Virus record (IMG/VR): IMGVR_UViG_3300047362_000301
Coordinates: 1 to 64,000 of that record
Reading direction: 5' to 3' (one strand)
Origin: a virus
DNA length: 64,000 nucleotides
In this document: positions 49,459-60,197 of the stretch, in pieces
Layout: each line of letters opens with the position of its first letter
Position numbering within the stretch: position 1 is the stretch's first letter
Program-made: the position numbers and the translations under genes
Notes under the pieces: model-generated
Seen by the model: only the letters and a program-made list of their open reading frames with translations
The model's database searches: none
What the model was told of the DNA's origin: nothing

Positions 49459-50181
49459 ATGAGTTTAGTAACAGCAGCTATTATTGGCGCGGGTGCTTCT
49501 TTAGTTTCAACAGCTGTAGGCGCCGCAGGTGCATCTAAAAATGCAAGACGAGCTAGAAGTAAAGAAGAATTACAAAGAAGAGAAATAGAATCTTTAAAAA
49601 AATCAAGGCAAGCTATTGTAAATCCTTACGAAGGAACTAAAGACTTAAGTTCTATGGCTAAAGATTTGTCTGGTCAAATGTCAAATCCTTTTGCTAGCTT
49701 AGGCGTTGCAACATCTGCTGCTGAAATACAAATGGAGCAAACAGATATAGCTTTAGCAAATACATTAGATACATTAAGAGCTACAGGAGCTAGCGCTGGA
49801 GGTGCTACAGCTTTAGCTCAAGCCGCATTGCAAGGTAAAAAAGGAGTTGCTGCAAATATAGAACAACAAGAAGCTAGAAACGAAGAAATGAGAGCAAGAG
49901 GAGAACAAGCTTTACAACAACAAAAAGTATCAGAACAACAAAGATTACAAACTATAGCTATTTCAGAAGGTCAAAGGGTTCAAGCTGCAGATGCTGCTGG
50001 TAAAACTTTTGTGTTTCAACAACAAGAAGATAGAACTAATGCAGATCTTAATAGAGCAGCTGGTTTGCAACAGCAAGCTATGCAATCACAAGCTGATGCA
50101 AACTCTAATAAAGCTGCAATAATAGCTGGTGGAACAAGTGCTATTGGAAATATAGCTGGAGGTTATATGGCTAATGCATAA
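49459..50181 (+). CDS. Internal virion protein, gp14-like
   Basis: A 240-aa Ala/Gln-rich protein. The N-terminus (LVTAAIIGAGASLVSTAVGA) is a membrane-active helix, followed by helical and coiled segments (SEQQRLQTIAISEGQRVQAA) and a Gly/Ala C-terminus (AIIAGGTSAIGNIAGGY). This matches T7 gp14-type ejection proteins, which enter the host outer membrane at infection. It leads a set of three ejection-protein genes. Confidence 0.72.
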   Translation: MSLVTAAIIGAGASLVSTAVGAAGASKNARRARSKEELQRREIESLKKSRQAIVNPYEGTKDLSSMAKDLSGQMSNPFASLGVATSAAEIQMEQTDIALANTLDTLRATGASAGGATALAQAALQGKKGVAANIEQQEARNEEMRARGEQALQQQKVSEQQRLQTIAISEGQRVQAADAAGKTFVFQQQEDRTNADLNRAAGLQQQAMQSQADANSNKAAIIAGGTSAIGNIAGGYMANA

Positions 50182-50198
50182 TAATAAAAAAATAAAAC

Positions 50199-52175
50199 AT
50201 GGGAGCATACGATAATCCAAGAATAATAAGAGACACGTCAGGCCAAATATATGGTCAAGCAATAGCTACGTTTGGAAAGCAATTTGGTGATATGATGAAA
50301 AGTTATGCAGCCAATCAAAAAGCTGAGCAAGAAAAAGCTGATAAAGAAATAGAAAGAGTACAAAGAATAGCTAATCAAGTTGAAAGTAGGTTTTATGATC
50401 AAGCTAATAGAAATTATGCTTTAGTAGCAAGAGAAGATAAAACTTTGTTAAAAGGTTTTCAAAATGAAGTTGGAAATTTATTAAATGGTGTTGGTGTTGA
50501 AGGTGAAGAAGGTTATCAAATTGGTGCTATAAAAGCCCAAACATATTTAGATACTAAAAACGATTTAACAACAGAAGAAAGACAGTACTATAGAGAGGTT
50601 GTTCAAAGAGCTAAGATTTTTCAAAACAATGCTATAGCTGGTGGAGGTCAAATAATTAATGATCTTCAAGATATGAACAAAGTTAAACCTTCTGATATTG
50701 CCAGTACACATTATTGGACAGGCGCTAATGATACCGAAAGAGATACTACAATGTTAACCGCTTATGCTTTAGATGGAAAAGAAGTTGATGGAGTTGCTAG
50801 TGAAAAAAAAATCTACTCAGGGCGTAATGGTGAAATGATAGTAAAAGTTACTAGTAAAGTTAAGGAAGGTTCTAAAACTTGGAATAATTTAAGTGAAGAA
50901 ACTCAAGAACACTTACGTAACAACAATTATGAATTAACTTGGGAAAAAGATATGAATAATTTTGAAGAACTTATAGGTGAAGTTCCTGAAGGATTAGATT
51001 ATAATCAAGTTGCTGAAAATTCTAAATTTCAAAAAGATGGTAAATTAAATTCTAATTTTATTGTTGGTGGTGACGAAGGATCTCAGTATACAACTAAATC
51101 TGTTATTGGTGGTAAAAAAGAAGAAATAACATCATTAAGGTTTTTAAATATTAATAAGCTTTTGAATGATGAAACTTTTAAAGCAGATATTAAAGGTAAA
51201 GCTGAAGGATTTGTTAATATGGACAATGGTAAATTAAATGCTTTTATGAGATATACAATGAAAGATGGAAGTTTTAAAATTACAGAGTTTAGAGAAAAAA
51301 CACCACAAGAGCAAGAAAAATACATACAAGAAGCATTGAGACAAAGTTTTATAAATGAAAAAACTTCAGGTAATAACATGGGTAGTAAACAAGCTGATCC
51401 AAGAGATGTAGCACATTTTGAAAAACTTGGTGTAGCTATTGAAGAAGGAGAAACAGTATATTATCAAATAACGGGAAGAAATGTTGTTAATAAGCAAAAT
51501 AATAATAACAATAAAACAAATCCTCAAAATATAGCTTTAAACTTTGTTACAGAAGTTTTAACAAATCCAAAAGAAGTTATATCAAGAATAACTGGTAATA
51601 AAACTGGTGTTTACGATAAAGCTACTAGAACTTTTTCAATTAGAGGACAGAAAAAAGACCCTATAACTGGAGAAGTAGTTTTAGATAAAAACGAGAACCC
51701 AATTATTGTAGATAGACTATTTAAATTAGGAACAGCTAAAGGAAGAAAAGACTTTTTTGCCGAAGTCTTGCCACAACTACAACAAGGTGCATTAAGCGGT
51801 AATAGTGAAAATGCTAAAGCAGCTCAAGATTTTGTGCAACAAATTGCTGGAAGTAGCATGAAAGACTTTGACATGGAATATCCTGAAGGACCTACCGTTA
51901 AAGATAAAGCACTAGCTCAAGAAAAATTAATTTTAAACGATGTTAAAGAAGCTAGTAATTTATTTAGTTTTATGGATAATAGTGATAGATTAGAAGCTGT
52001 AAAAAATAACTTAACAAAATATGTTGATGATAATCCTCAGTATAAAGGTAAAAAATTATCAGATGTTTTAATAGCAATAGCTGGTTTAACAGAAACAGCA
52101 GATTCAACAATTAACCTAATGATTCAAAAATTAAAAGAATCAGAACCACCTGAAAAAATGGAGGAAAATACATAA
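50199..52175 (+). CDS. Internal virion protein, gp15-like
   Basis: A 658-aa mostly helical protein (NQKAEQEKADKEIERVQRIA, QEKYIQEALRQSFINEK) without recognised enzyme motifs. It lies between the gp14-like and the giant gp16-like genes, and its length is close to T7 gp15 (747 aa). It probably forms part of the DNA-ejection conduit. Assigned mainly by position. Confidence 0.6.
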   Translation: MGAYDNPRIIRDTSGQIYGQAIATFGKQFGDMMKSYAANQKAEQEKADKEIERVQRIANQVESRFYDQANRNYALVAREDKTLLKGFQNEVGNLLNGVGVEGEEGYQIGAIKAQTYLDTKNDLTTEERQYYREVVQRAKIFQNNAIAGGGQIINDLQDMNKVKPSDIASTHYWTGANDTERDTTMLTAYALDGKEVDGVASEKKIYSGRNGEMIVKVTSKVKEGSKTWNNLSEETQEHLRNNNYELTWEKDMNNFEELIGEVPEGLDYNQVAENSKFQKDGKLNSNFIVGGDEGSQYTTKSVIGGKKEEITSLRFLNINKLLNDETFKADIKGKAEGFVNMDNGKLNAFMRYTMKDGSFKITEFREKTPQEQEKYIQEALRQSFINEKTSGNNMGSKQADPRDVAHFEKLGVAIEEGETVYYQITGRNVVNKQNNNNNKTNPQNIALNFVTEVLTNPKEVISRITGNKTGVYDKATRTFSIRGQKKDPITGEVVLDKNENPIIVDRLFKLGTAKGRKDFFAEVLPQLQQGALSGNSENAKAAQDFVQQIAGSSMKDFDMEYPEGPTVKDKALAQEKLILNDVKEASNLFSFMDNSDRLEAVKNNLTKYVDDNPQYKGKKLSDVLIAIAGLTETADSTINLMIQKLKESEPPEKMEENT

Positions 52176-52179
52176 GCAT

Positions 52180-55100
52180 ATGCCTTTTACAGAAGAAGAA
52201 ATAGCAAACATGTTTACTGACACTGCGCTTGTAGAAGCTCAAGAAGAAAAATGTCCTGAAGGTTTTGAAAAAGATAATGTTACTGGAGAGTGTATACCTA
52301 CTGATTTAAAGATTTCGCCAGATTTTGATCCTCAAGAAGGTCTTCAAGACATGGTAAACTTAACAGACACATTAAAAAAAGGACCTGATGCGGTTGAATC
52401 TATAGAGATACAAGATGTAGAAAAACCTTTAGTTCCAGATATAAACTTTAGTGTTGCAACAGATTGGGGTTTAGATTTTATTAAAACAACGTTTGATAGA
52501 CAATATAAAGAAGGATATATAACAAGCGATATAGGTTACGCTAACAATTTATTAAATACAGAATTAAAAGATTATACACCTGAAGTATTACAAGAATTTT
52601 TTGGTTTAGAAATTTTAACAGATGAAAATAATAAAGAAATTGAAAATATAGCTAAAACAAAAGGGTTAGCTGTTTTTAATAGCTTAATGAAAAACAATCC
52701 TACAATAACAGATAAACTAATTCCTGCTACTTTTGAAAAAATATCACCATTATTAGAGGCTGAAAAATTAAGATTACAAAAACAATACACAGGAGAAAAT
52801 GCTGCAAAAGCAATAGAAGAATATGGGGTGTTTTTTAATAAAACTTTAAATAACGAATTAAATAAAAACCCAGTTTTTAAACAAATACTAGAAGCTAATT
52901 TAAGTTTAGCTGAAAAAACAATAGCTGAAAGTATTAGTAAATTAGGAAAAGAAGCATTAGATATAGAGGATATAGGTGATTTAGAAACAGGCGTAAGAAG
53001 AATGTCTAGATATTTAAAAGAATATGCTTTAATGACTAAAGGTTCTATTTCAGCTGGTAAATTTAGAGCGTACAATGATCAAGTTGAAAAAGATTTATCT
53101 AATGCGGAAAAATATGGTTGGACGGATGATACGGTTGTATATTTAAGAAAAGGAAAAGATCAAGGTAATCAAATAGATGGAGATGTTATTCCAGAAGTTT
53201 TAGAAGGTAAAAAGCAAAGAATACCAGGAGAACAAAACGCATATATAAAAACAACATGGAAAGAAGCTAGAGAATATCAAAAATCACTTGCTGATCCTCA
53301 AATGCAAAAAGGAGTAAGTGAAATTAGCGAAGCACAAAGAATTAAAGATGCAACAACTTATTTTGATAAAGCTGATTTAACAGACGGAATAACTTTTAAA
53401 GATTTTACTATTGGTTTAGGTGAATTTTTACCTCAAATACCTTTAGGTATTTTAACCGCTGGATCAGGAATTATATTACAAGAAACTGCAGGTAACTATG
53501 TAGATAATTTATATGCAATAGCTAAGCAAGACGGTTATGGAGATAATCCTACTGGCGATGAATTGTTTAAAATAATAGAAGAAAAAAGAGATAGAAAAGG
53601 TTTAGCTTTTTCTACCGGTATTCCACAGGGAGCTATGGAGCTTTTTGGTTTAAAGAAGTTAACTAAATTAAGTAAAGAACTTATTAAGAGTGTTCCTAAA
53701 GGAGCTTTAATAAGAGGTGGAATGAATAATTTTAAAAATGTTTTAAATGGTTTAGCAGGCTCTAAAGTTAGAAAACAACTTGCATATTCAGCTTTTTATG
53801 AAGGCTTAACTGAAACTGGACAAACGCTAGGTAGTCAAACATCTCAAACTATAGCTAGTGGTGGAGAAAGTTATTATAATTTTGACGAAATATTAAATGC
53901 AGCTGGTATGGGTTTTGCTTTAGGAGGTTTTTTACCTTTTGCAGGCGGTGCAGCAAGACAATCTTTAACAGAATTTAAAAATACAGCTTCTATTATAGCT
54001 GGTAAATTTAATCCTAATCATGTTGAAAATATATTTAACATGCAACAGTCTCAGGTTGAAAAAGATTTTAACGAGGGGCTTATATCTCCTGAAGAAAGAA
54101 GAGAAAGGCTTATAGCGTTAGGAGAAGTAAGAGCCGCTGGTGCTCAACTTCCTAAGTTTCAAATATTTAACCCTATTACTAATGCTTTTAGTAAGATGTT
54201 AGGAAGAGATGCTTCTTTAACAGGAAATATTGGGGAAAATTTAAGTCCAGAAGATAGAACTGAAGCTATAAAATTACTTATTGAACAGCAGAGATTAAAA
54301 AATTCTAAGAAAAATATTAATCCTGATCTTGTTGATCCTAAAATAAACGAAAGATTAAAAGAAATACAACAACGTTTACAAAATATAGTTATAAAAGATG
54401 AAATAAATTTAGCCAAAGAAAAAGGTAAAAGCATGACGGCTAAAGAAGATTTAAAAATAACTAAAAAATTTGCTGAAATATTAGGTGTTGAAGTAAATGA
54501 TAAGCTAGCAAATGACCCTGTAGCTTTTCAAAAATTTCTTGATGAAAATAAAATTGAGTTTAATATAGAAACCGATAGTGGATTTGTAGGTCCTGATGGT
54601 AACACTTTATATATTAATTTACCTACTATAAAAAAGAATGGTGTTAACTTTAAAACAGCTTCACATGAACTTCTTCATGTTATGCTTTATGAAGAAATAC
54701 AAAAAAATCCTACAAAATTTCAAGCAGATGTAGATAGTTTAATTGATAGTTTAAGTCCTGCTCAAAAAGAAACTTTAAACTTATTAATGCAACCGTATCT
54801 AGAGCAAACAATTGAAATAGAGGAAAATGGAAAAAAAGTACAAGCCCCTTATTTAGAAGTAAGGCCTGATGAATTTATTACTCAAATGTGGGAAGGTGGT
54901 TTGTTTGAAAAAGATCCTTCGTTATTACAAAAATTTATAGATTTTATAAAAAATATTTTTGGTAATGTTTTTGGTTCTAAAGTTGATGTAAACATTGATA
55001 ACCCAAATGATTTAAAATCTTTTTTTAACGCTTATAAAGAAAGTTATAATACTGGTAAGTTATCTCAATTTATTATAAATAAAAATAACCAAAGAACAGG

Positions 55101-58100
55101 TGTAAAACCTAGTTCGATAGCTAAATCTAGCGACCAAACCGCATTTCAAGCTATGGATCAAATAGTTCCTTTAGGCACAACAAAAGATCAATATTTAAAA
55201 TTAAATATAAATGAAGCATTTAATGCTACTATGCCTGGCAATGTTATATCTAACTATATTAGCTCAAAATCAACAAGTCCACAACAATTTAATGAAAATA
55301 TAGCAACTATTAGAGATAGATTAGCTAATTTTAATCCTGACGCTAAAAGAAAAAATGACAAAAATTCAACTCCTATACAATTTAGTGAGTTTGTTGTTGC
55401 TAATACTAATTTTAGTAAACTTGTAGCTAATAAAAAATTAGCAATAGAAGCTGATAAAAAAGCACAAGAAGATAGAATAGATGATGGAACATTGCAAATA
55501 GCTAATCCTAAGTCTACTTCTTCTAGTAAACCAGAAATAGACAAGCGTATTATATATCCTGATGCTGTTTTACCTAAAGCAAATGAATTTAGTAATAAGT
55601 TTTTGACTGATACTAAGTTTAATTTAAGCACTTTATCAACAGAAGAGTTGTCTAATTTAACATATAAAACTTCTAAAATAATTGCGCCGCAGGCTTTTGC
55701 TGATATATGGGGATTACCTTTAAAAGTAATAACTCAGAAAAACTTTAATCTAAGTGACATTAAAAATATTAGAAGAGTACAATCTTGGATAAGAACCAAT
55801 GCAATCACTCTTATTAAACTTTTACCAGAAGGTAATACTGATGTAAAAATTTCAGATTCTAAAATAAAAAACAAAGATGGTACTTTTAGAAAAATAAAAA
55901 GAGGTGGAGAAAGCTTAGCTTTACCTGATAATATAAGAGACAATCCTGTTTTTTATACTCAACTATTTAAACCAGATGGAACACCTGTAAAAATAGATAG
56001 TGAAACATTAAATGCTAAGGGTAAAAGTAAAAGTAAAAGTAATCAGTACAGAAAAAGACCTGACATAACTAGAACTCAATTTTTAAAAGCATTTGGTGTA
56101 ACAGATAATAAATCTGATAAACAGTTTGATGTAAGAGAAAGCGAAGCTCAATCAATAAAAGGTTTGTTAGAAATTGTAGGCAGAAACATTACTAATTATT
56201 ATGCAGAACAAGATTTAGATACTAGACCAGACATATCTGCAAGTAAAAAAGCTATTTCAAAAGTAAAAATGAGATCAGGAGCTAGTAAATTAGCTTTTAG
56301 TAGTGAATACCTTAAAGATTTTACTAATGATTTTCAGTTAATGAATGGTGTTTCACCAAAAGACGTTATTCCAATGTACGTTAACACTGGTAAAGAAGAT
56401 TATTCTAAATACAAATATGGTACTAAAGATCGTGATGCTTACGCTGCTGATTTAATAAAATATGGAGGAGAATATATAGGAAATCTTTTTCAAGAAGATT
56501 TAGGTGGAAGAGCTTCTTTTTTTAATTCATCTAATTTTGCAGCAGGAAGTAAAAATAGACTTGGTTCTACTTATTTTTATAGCAATGAAAGAAAACAAAT
56601 TATAAAAGAAATTAAAGAAAGACAAAAACAAAGAAAAAAAGAAGGTAAATTTGTAAAAGAATGGACTACAGAAGAAAAAGAAAAAATTAAAGTAGCTCTT
56701 AGTAATAAAGATTCTTATTTTGATACTCGTAAAAAAGGTTGGTTTGAAAATAAAACCAAAAATTATGAAGGTGGTTTATTAATTTTAAAAATGTTTTCAG
56801 ATATAGTAAACGAAAATCCTGAAGCTATAAATATGGTAACTGCGTTTTTTAATTCTGCTGTTTCTTCAACTGGTCATTTTTGGAGACAGTTATCTTTTCC
56901 TAGAATGTTAGATAATGATTATTTAAATTTTGTGAGACTAAAAAACAAAGCTAAAAGAGATTTTGAAAACAATGTTATAAGTGAAGAAAAATACGAAGAA
57001 TTAACAAATAGAACAAATGGAAAATATGCTGTTATAAAAGAACACATGTGGCAGCAAAATGCGGCTTTAGATTTTATTTTACCTGCAATGTTTGACGGTA
57101 CACTAGAAGAAAATTACAAATTTCTAGAATTAAATTATTATCAAGCAGGTATTTCTTTAACAAATGACAACAAACTAAAAGATACAGAAGGTAAATACGG
57201 TCCTAAATACAATTATGGAGAAAAAGAAGTTGCTCCTTTTAAAGAAGGTTTAATTAAAGCTATTTTAAGTGGAAACCCTAATGATGCTATAGAATCTGTA
57301 ATTAGATATTTAATGGCTGAAGTTAGTAATAATAATGGTGGCTTTAATTTAAACACGCTTACTTTTGACAATAAATCTATAGCTGAAATATATAATCTTC
57401 AGCTAAATTCAAACCAAATAAATAAACAAAGCATCGTTAATCAACAATTGTTAGCTAGACTTGTAGTTGAAAAAGCTATAACAAAAGAAAAAGCTAGACA
57501 ATTGTTGCTAAATGGAATACCTTTAACTCCTGAAATAGCGCAAACTTCTGTTATAAACAACAATAAATTAAAAAGCACTCCAATACCTTTTAGTAAAGAT
57601 ATAGTTTTTACTAATAAAAATGTATTAGATAGGATGGCTTATTTAGATGATCAGGCTAATAAAGCTAGAGTAACTTTTAGTAAAGACCAAGATTTAAATA
57701 AAGAATTTAACGAAATTATAGAAAAAGCAACCGGTATTGGTAAAGAAAAAAGATACGGTCAAACTAAAGCTAGAGCTGTTGGTGCGGATAAAGGTAGATT
57801 TGATTTGTTTGGCATACCACCGTCTGCTCAAGATTTTGTAGGTTTAACTAGATATTTTGCTGGTAAAGGAAAACAAGGCGATGCAACAATAGCTTGGGTT
57901 AAAAAGAATTTTTTAGATCCATTTGCAAGAGGAAATATAGATATATCTAACGCTAGGGTTGCTTTAAATAATGATTTTAAAACTTTAAAAAAATTATTAA
58001 ATATTAGTCCTAAAAATTTAAGTAAAAAAATAACTGGAGAACCTTACACTGTAGGTAATGCTGTTAGAGTTTACACGTGGGTTAAGCAGGGAATGACTAT

Positions 58101-59679
58101 TCCAGGATTATCTAAAGCTGATCAAAAATTATTGGTTGATTTTGTAGAAAACGACGCTAATCTTATTGTTTTTTCAGAACAATTAATTGCAATAAATAAA
58201 GAAAATGGTTATCCTAAACCACAAAGTGGGTGGTTAGCGGGTACTATAAGTACAGATTTACTTGCTAGTTTAAATAATGTTGTAAGAGCTAAGTATTTAA
58301 AACAATGGCAAACAAATGTAGATAATGTGTTCACAGAAGAAAACATGAATAAACTAGAGGCGGCTTTTGGCACTGGTTATAGAGAAGCTTTACAAGATAT
58401 ACTTGGTCGTATGAAAACTGGTAGTAACAGAGGTTTTAAAGGCGATACATTAACTGGTAGATTTATAGATTGGATCAATGGTTCTGTAGGAGCTATAATG
58501 TTCTTTAACAGTAGATCAGCTGTGCTACAAACTATATCAGCTGTTAATTTTATTAATTGGTCTGATAATAATATATTAGAAGCAGCTAAAGCTTTTGGTA
58601 ATCAAAAACAATATTGGAAAGATGTCATGGAATTGATGAATTCTGATTATTTAATTGAAAGACGTAATGGTTTAAAAATAAATGTTGCTGAAGCTGATAT
58701 TGCTGAAATTGCTGCTGAATCTAAAAATAAAGCAAAAGCTTTTATAAGTAAAATATTAAAATTAGGTTTTTTACCTACACAAATAGCAGATAGTTTTGCT
58801 ATTGCATCTGGTGGCGCTACATTTTATAGAAATAGATTAAAATCATTATTAAAAACTGGTATGTCACAAAAAGAAGCTGAAGCACAGGCTTTTTTAGACT
58901 TTAGAGAAATAGCAGAAGAAAACCAACAGTCTAGTAGACCTGATAGAATTAGTAAACAACAGGCTGGTCCAATGGGACGTATTATATTAGCTTTTGCTAA
59001 CACCCCGGCACAGTATGCAAGAATAATGCAAAAAGCTGCTAGTGATCTTAAGAATCGCCGAGGAGATGATAAAACAAATATATCTAAGATTATATATTAT
59101 GGAGCAATACAAAATGTAATATTTAACGCTTTGCAACAGGCTTTATTTGCTATAGGTTTTGGAGATGATGAACCTGATGAAGAAAAGTTAAACAAAAAAT
59201 ATACAGGCATTGTAAACGGTATGGCTGATTCATTACTAAGAGGGTTAGGCTTTCATGGTGCTGCTGTATCAACTTTAAAAAACACTATAATTAAATTAGC
59301 GGAAGGAGCTGAAGCTCAAGATGCCGCTATAGAATTATTAGATTTTTCACCACCTGTATCTTCTAAAATAGGAAAATTAAGATCTGCAGGTAGAACATGG
59401 GACTGGAATAAAAAAGAAATAAAAGAAAAGGGTTGGTCATTAGATAACCCTGCTTGGCTTGCTATTGGACAAGTTATTAGTGCTTCTACTAATTTACCTT
59501 TAGATAGAGGGATAAGAAAATTACAAAATTTAAAAGATGCGTCTGACTCAGAAAATGCTGAATGGATGAGAATAGCAAACGTTTTAGGTTGGCAAAAATG
59601 GGAATTAGACTGGGCTAAAGATAAACCTAAAAAAAGAAAAACAAGAAAAAAATCTTCTAAAAAAAGAAAAACATTTTAA
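52180..59679 (+). CDS. Giant internal virion/ejection protein with zincin motif, 2,499 aa
   Basis: The largest gene of the window, nearly twice T7 gp16 (about 1,320 aa). A zincin motif HELLH is at residues 829-833 in FKTASHELLHVML, suggesting a metallopeptidase domain. There are Gly-rich hydrophobic segments around 410-460 (PLGILTAGSGIILQETAG) and 570-590. The C-terminus (STNLPLDRGIRKLQNLKD, VLGWQKWELDW, Lys-rich tail) matches giant ejected proteins of marine podoviruses. It is likely stored in the capsid and ejected with the DNA; domains in the middle remain unassigned. Confidence 0.75.
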   Translation: MPFTEEEIANMFTDTALVEAQEEKCPEGFEKDNVTGECIPTDLKISPDFDPQEGLQDMVNLTDTLKKGPDAVESIEIQDVEKPLVPDINFSVATDWGLDFIKTTFDRQYKEGYITSDIGYANNLLNTELKDYTPEVLQEFFGLEILTDENNKEIENIAKTKGLAVFNSLMKNNPTITDKLIPATFEKISPLLEAEKLRLQKQYTGENAAKAIEEYGVFFNKTLNNELNKNPVFKQILEANLSLAEKTIAESISKLGKEALDIEDIGDLETGVRRMSRYLKEYALMTKGSISAGKFRAYNDQVEKDLSNAEKYGWTDDTVVYLRKGKDQGNQIDGDVIPEVLEGKKQRIPGEQNAYIKTTWKEAREYQKSLADPQMQKGVSEISEAQRIKDATTYFDKADLTDGITFKDFTIGLGEFLPQIPLGILTAGSGIILQETAGNYVDNLYAIAKQDGYGDNPTGDELFKIIEEKRDRKGLAFSTGIPQGAMELFGLKKLTKLSKELIKSVPKGALIRGGMNNFKNVLNGLAGSKVRKQLAYSAFYEGLTETGQTLGSQTSQTIASGGESYYNFDEILNAAGMGFALGGFLPFAGGAARQSLTEFKNTASIIAGKFNPNHVENIFNMQQSQVEKDFNEGLISPEERRERLIALGEVRAAGAQLPKFQIFNPITNAFSKMLGRDASLTGNIGENLSPEDRTEAIKLLIEQQRLKNSKKNINPDLVDPKINERLKEIQQRLQNIVIKDEINLAKEKGKSMTAKEDLKITKKFAEILGVEVNDKLANDPVAFQKFLDENKIEFNIETDSGFVGPDGNTLYINLPTIKKNGVNFKTASHELLHVMLYEEIQKNPTKFQADVDSLIDSLSPAQKETLNLLMQPYLEQTIEIEENGKKVQAPYLEVRPDEFITQMWEGGLFEKDPSLLQKFIDFIKNIFGNVFGSKVDVNIDNPNDLKSFFNAYKESYNTGKLSQFIINKNNQRTGVKPSSIAKSSDQTAFQAMDQIVPLGTTKDQYLKLNINEAFNATMPGNVISNYISSKSTSPQQFNENIATIRDRLANFNPDAKRKNDKNSTPIQFSEFVVANTNFSKLVANKKLAIEADKKAQEDRIDDGTLQIANPKSTSSSKPEIDKRIIYPDAVLPKANEFSNKFLTDTKFNLSTLSTEELSNLTYKTSKIIAPQAFADIWGLPLKVITQKNFNLSDIKNIRRVQSWIRTNAITLIKLLPEGNTDVKISDSKIKNKDGTFRKIKRGGESLALPDNIRDNPVFYTQLFKPDGTPVKIDSETLNAKGKSKSKSNQYRKRPDITRTQFLKAFGVTDNKSDKQFDVRESEAQSIKGLLEIVGRNITNYYAEQDLDTRPDISASKKAISKVKMRSGASKLAFSSEYLKDFTNDFQLMNGVSPKDVIPMYVNTGKEDYSKYKYGTKDRDAYAADLIKYGGEYIGNLFQEDLGGRASFFNSSNFAAGSKNRLGSTYFYSNERKQIIKEIKERQKQRKKEGKFVKEWTTEEKEKIKVALSNKDSYFDTRKKGWFENKTKNYEGGLLILKMFSDIVNENPEAINMVTAFFNSAVSSTGHFWRQLSFPRMLDNDYLNFVRLKNKAKRDFENNVISEEKYEELTNRTNGKYAVIKEHMWQQNAALDFILPAMFDGTLEENYKFLELNYYQAGISLTNDNKLKDTEGKYGPKYNYGEKEVAPFKEGLIKAILSGNPNDAIESVIRYLMAEVSNNNGGFNLNTLTFDNKSIAEIYNLQLNSNQINKQSIVNQQLLARLVVEKAITKEKARQLLLNGIPLTPEIAQTSVINNNKLKSTPIPFSKDIVFTNKNVLDRMAYLDDQANKARVTFSKDQDLNKEFNEIIEKATGIGKEKRYGQTKARAVGADKGRFDLFGIPPSAQDFVGLTRYFAGKGKQGDATIAWVKKNFLDPFARGNIDISNARVALNNDFKTLKKLLNISPKNLSKKITGEPYTVGNAVRVYTWVKQGMTIPGLSKADQKLLVDFVENDANLIVFSEQLIAINKENGYPKPQSGWLAGTISTDLLASLNNVVRAKYLKQWQTNVDNVFTEENMNKLEAAFGTGYREALQDILGRMKTGSNRGFKGDTLTGRFIDWINGSVGAIMFFNSRSAVLQTISAVNFINWSDNNILEAAKAFGNQKQYWKDVMELMNSDYLIERRNGLKINVAEADIAEIAAESKNKAKAFISKILKLGFLPTQIADSFAIASGGATFYRNRLKSLLKTGMSQKEAEAQAFLDFREIAEENQQSSRPDRISKQQAGPMGRIILAFANTPAQYARIMQKAASDLKNRRGDDKTNISKIIYYGAIQNVIFNALQQALFAIGFGDDEPDEEKLNKKYTGIVNGMADSLLRGLGFHGAAVSTLKNTIIKLAEGAEAQDAAIELLDFSPPVSSKIGKLRSAGRTWDWNKKEIKEKGWSLDNPAWLAIGQVISASTNLPLDRGIRKLQNLKDASDSENAEWMRIANVLGWQKWELDWAKDKPKKRKTRKKSSKKRKTF

Positions 59680-59688
59680 AATAAAATT

Positions 59689-59820
59689 ATGAATAAATCA
59701 CCATTAACTAGAAAATTAAGCGCTGGTTGCAAGGCTGCAGCTAAGAGAAAATTTAAAGTATATCCATCGGCTTACGCTAATATGTGGGCTTCAAAACAAC
59801 AAGGTAAAGGTAAGTGCTAA
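59689..59820 (+). CDS. Small basic protein, 43 aa
   Basis: MNKSPLTRKLSAGCKAAAKRKFK then VYPSAYANMWASKQQGKGKC. The YPSAYANMWASK motif recurs in small phage proteins. It overlaps the next gene by one base (TAATG) and shares the KSPLT opening with it. Probably a DNA-binding, perhaps packaged, protein. Confidence 0.6.
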   Translation: MNKSPLTRKLSAGCKAAAKRKFKVYPSAYANMWASKQQGKGKC

Positions 59821-60179
59821 TGGAATATAAGTCACCATTAACCTGTTGGAAAGGTTACAAAAGAAAACCAGGTACTAGTAGATTTGCAAAAGGTAGTTGT
59901 GTTAAAAGTAGCGGACCTGCTAAAAAAAGTTGTGGTCCAGTAAAAGGTACTAAAGGTGGTGGAACTAGAAAGGTATGTTTACCTAAAGCTAAAATTGCTA
60001 GTATGAGTGCTTCTGAAAAGCAAGCTGTTATCAGCGCTAAACAATCAGCGGCTAGTAAAGGTAAATATAAAAGAACTAGTAAAAGTAATGTTAGTGGTAC
60101 TGCTAGTAAAAATTTAAAAGACTGGGTTAAGCAAGACTGGAGACAGGTTGGAGATCCTAGTAAAAAATGTGGAGAGTAA
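59820..60179 (+). CDS. Small basic protein, 119 aa (DUF5872-like)
   Basis: MEYKSPLTCWKGYKRKPGTSR, a Cys/Lys/Gly/Ser-rich middle (SCGPVKGTKGGGTRKVCLPK) and a C-terminal NLKDWVKQDWRQVGDPSKK motif, which belongs to a small family of phage proteins. A GTG at 59814 is possible, but the ATG at 59820 gives the usual TAATG junction. Likely DNA-binding; function unknown. Confidence 0.6.
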   Translation: MEYKSPLTCWKGYKRKPGTSRFAKGSCVKSSGPAKKSCGPVKGTKGGGTRKVCLPKAKIASMSASEKQAVISAKQSAASKGKYKRTSKSNVSGTASKNLKDWVKQDWRQVGDPSKKCGE

Positions 60180-60197
60180 AACTTTAAATAAATATTT

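Noticed and set aside
52572-53075. 167-aa ORF antisense to the giant ejection protein gene
   Set aside because: Low-complexity Leu/Ser/Phe product, as expected from the complement of Lys/Glu-rich coding DNA.
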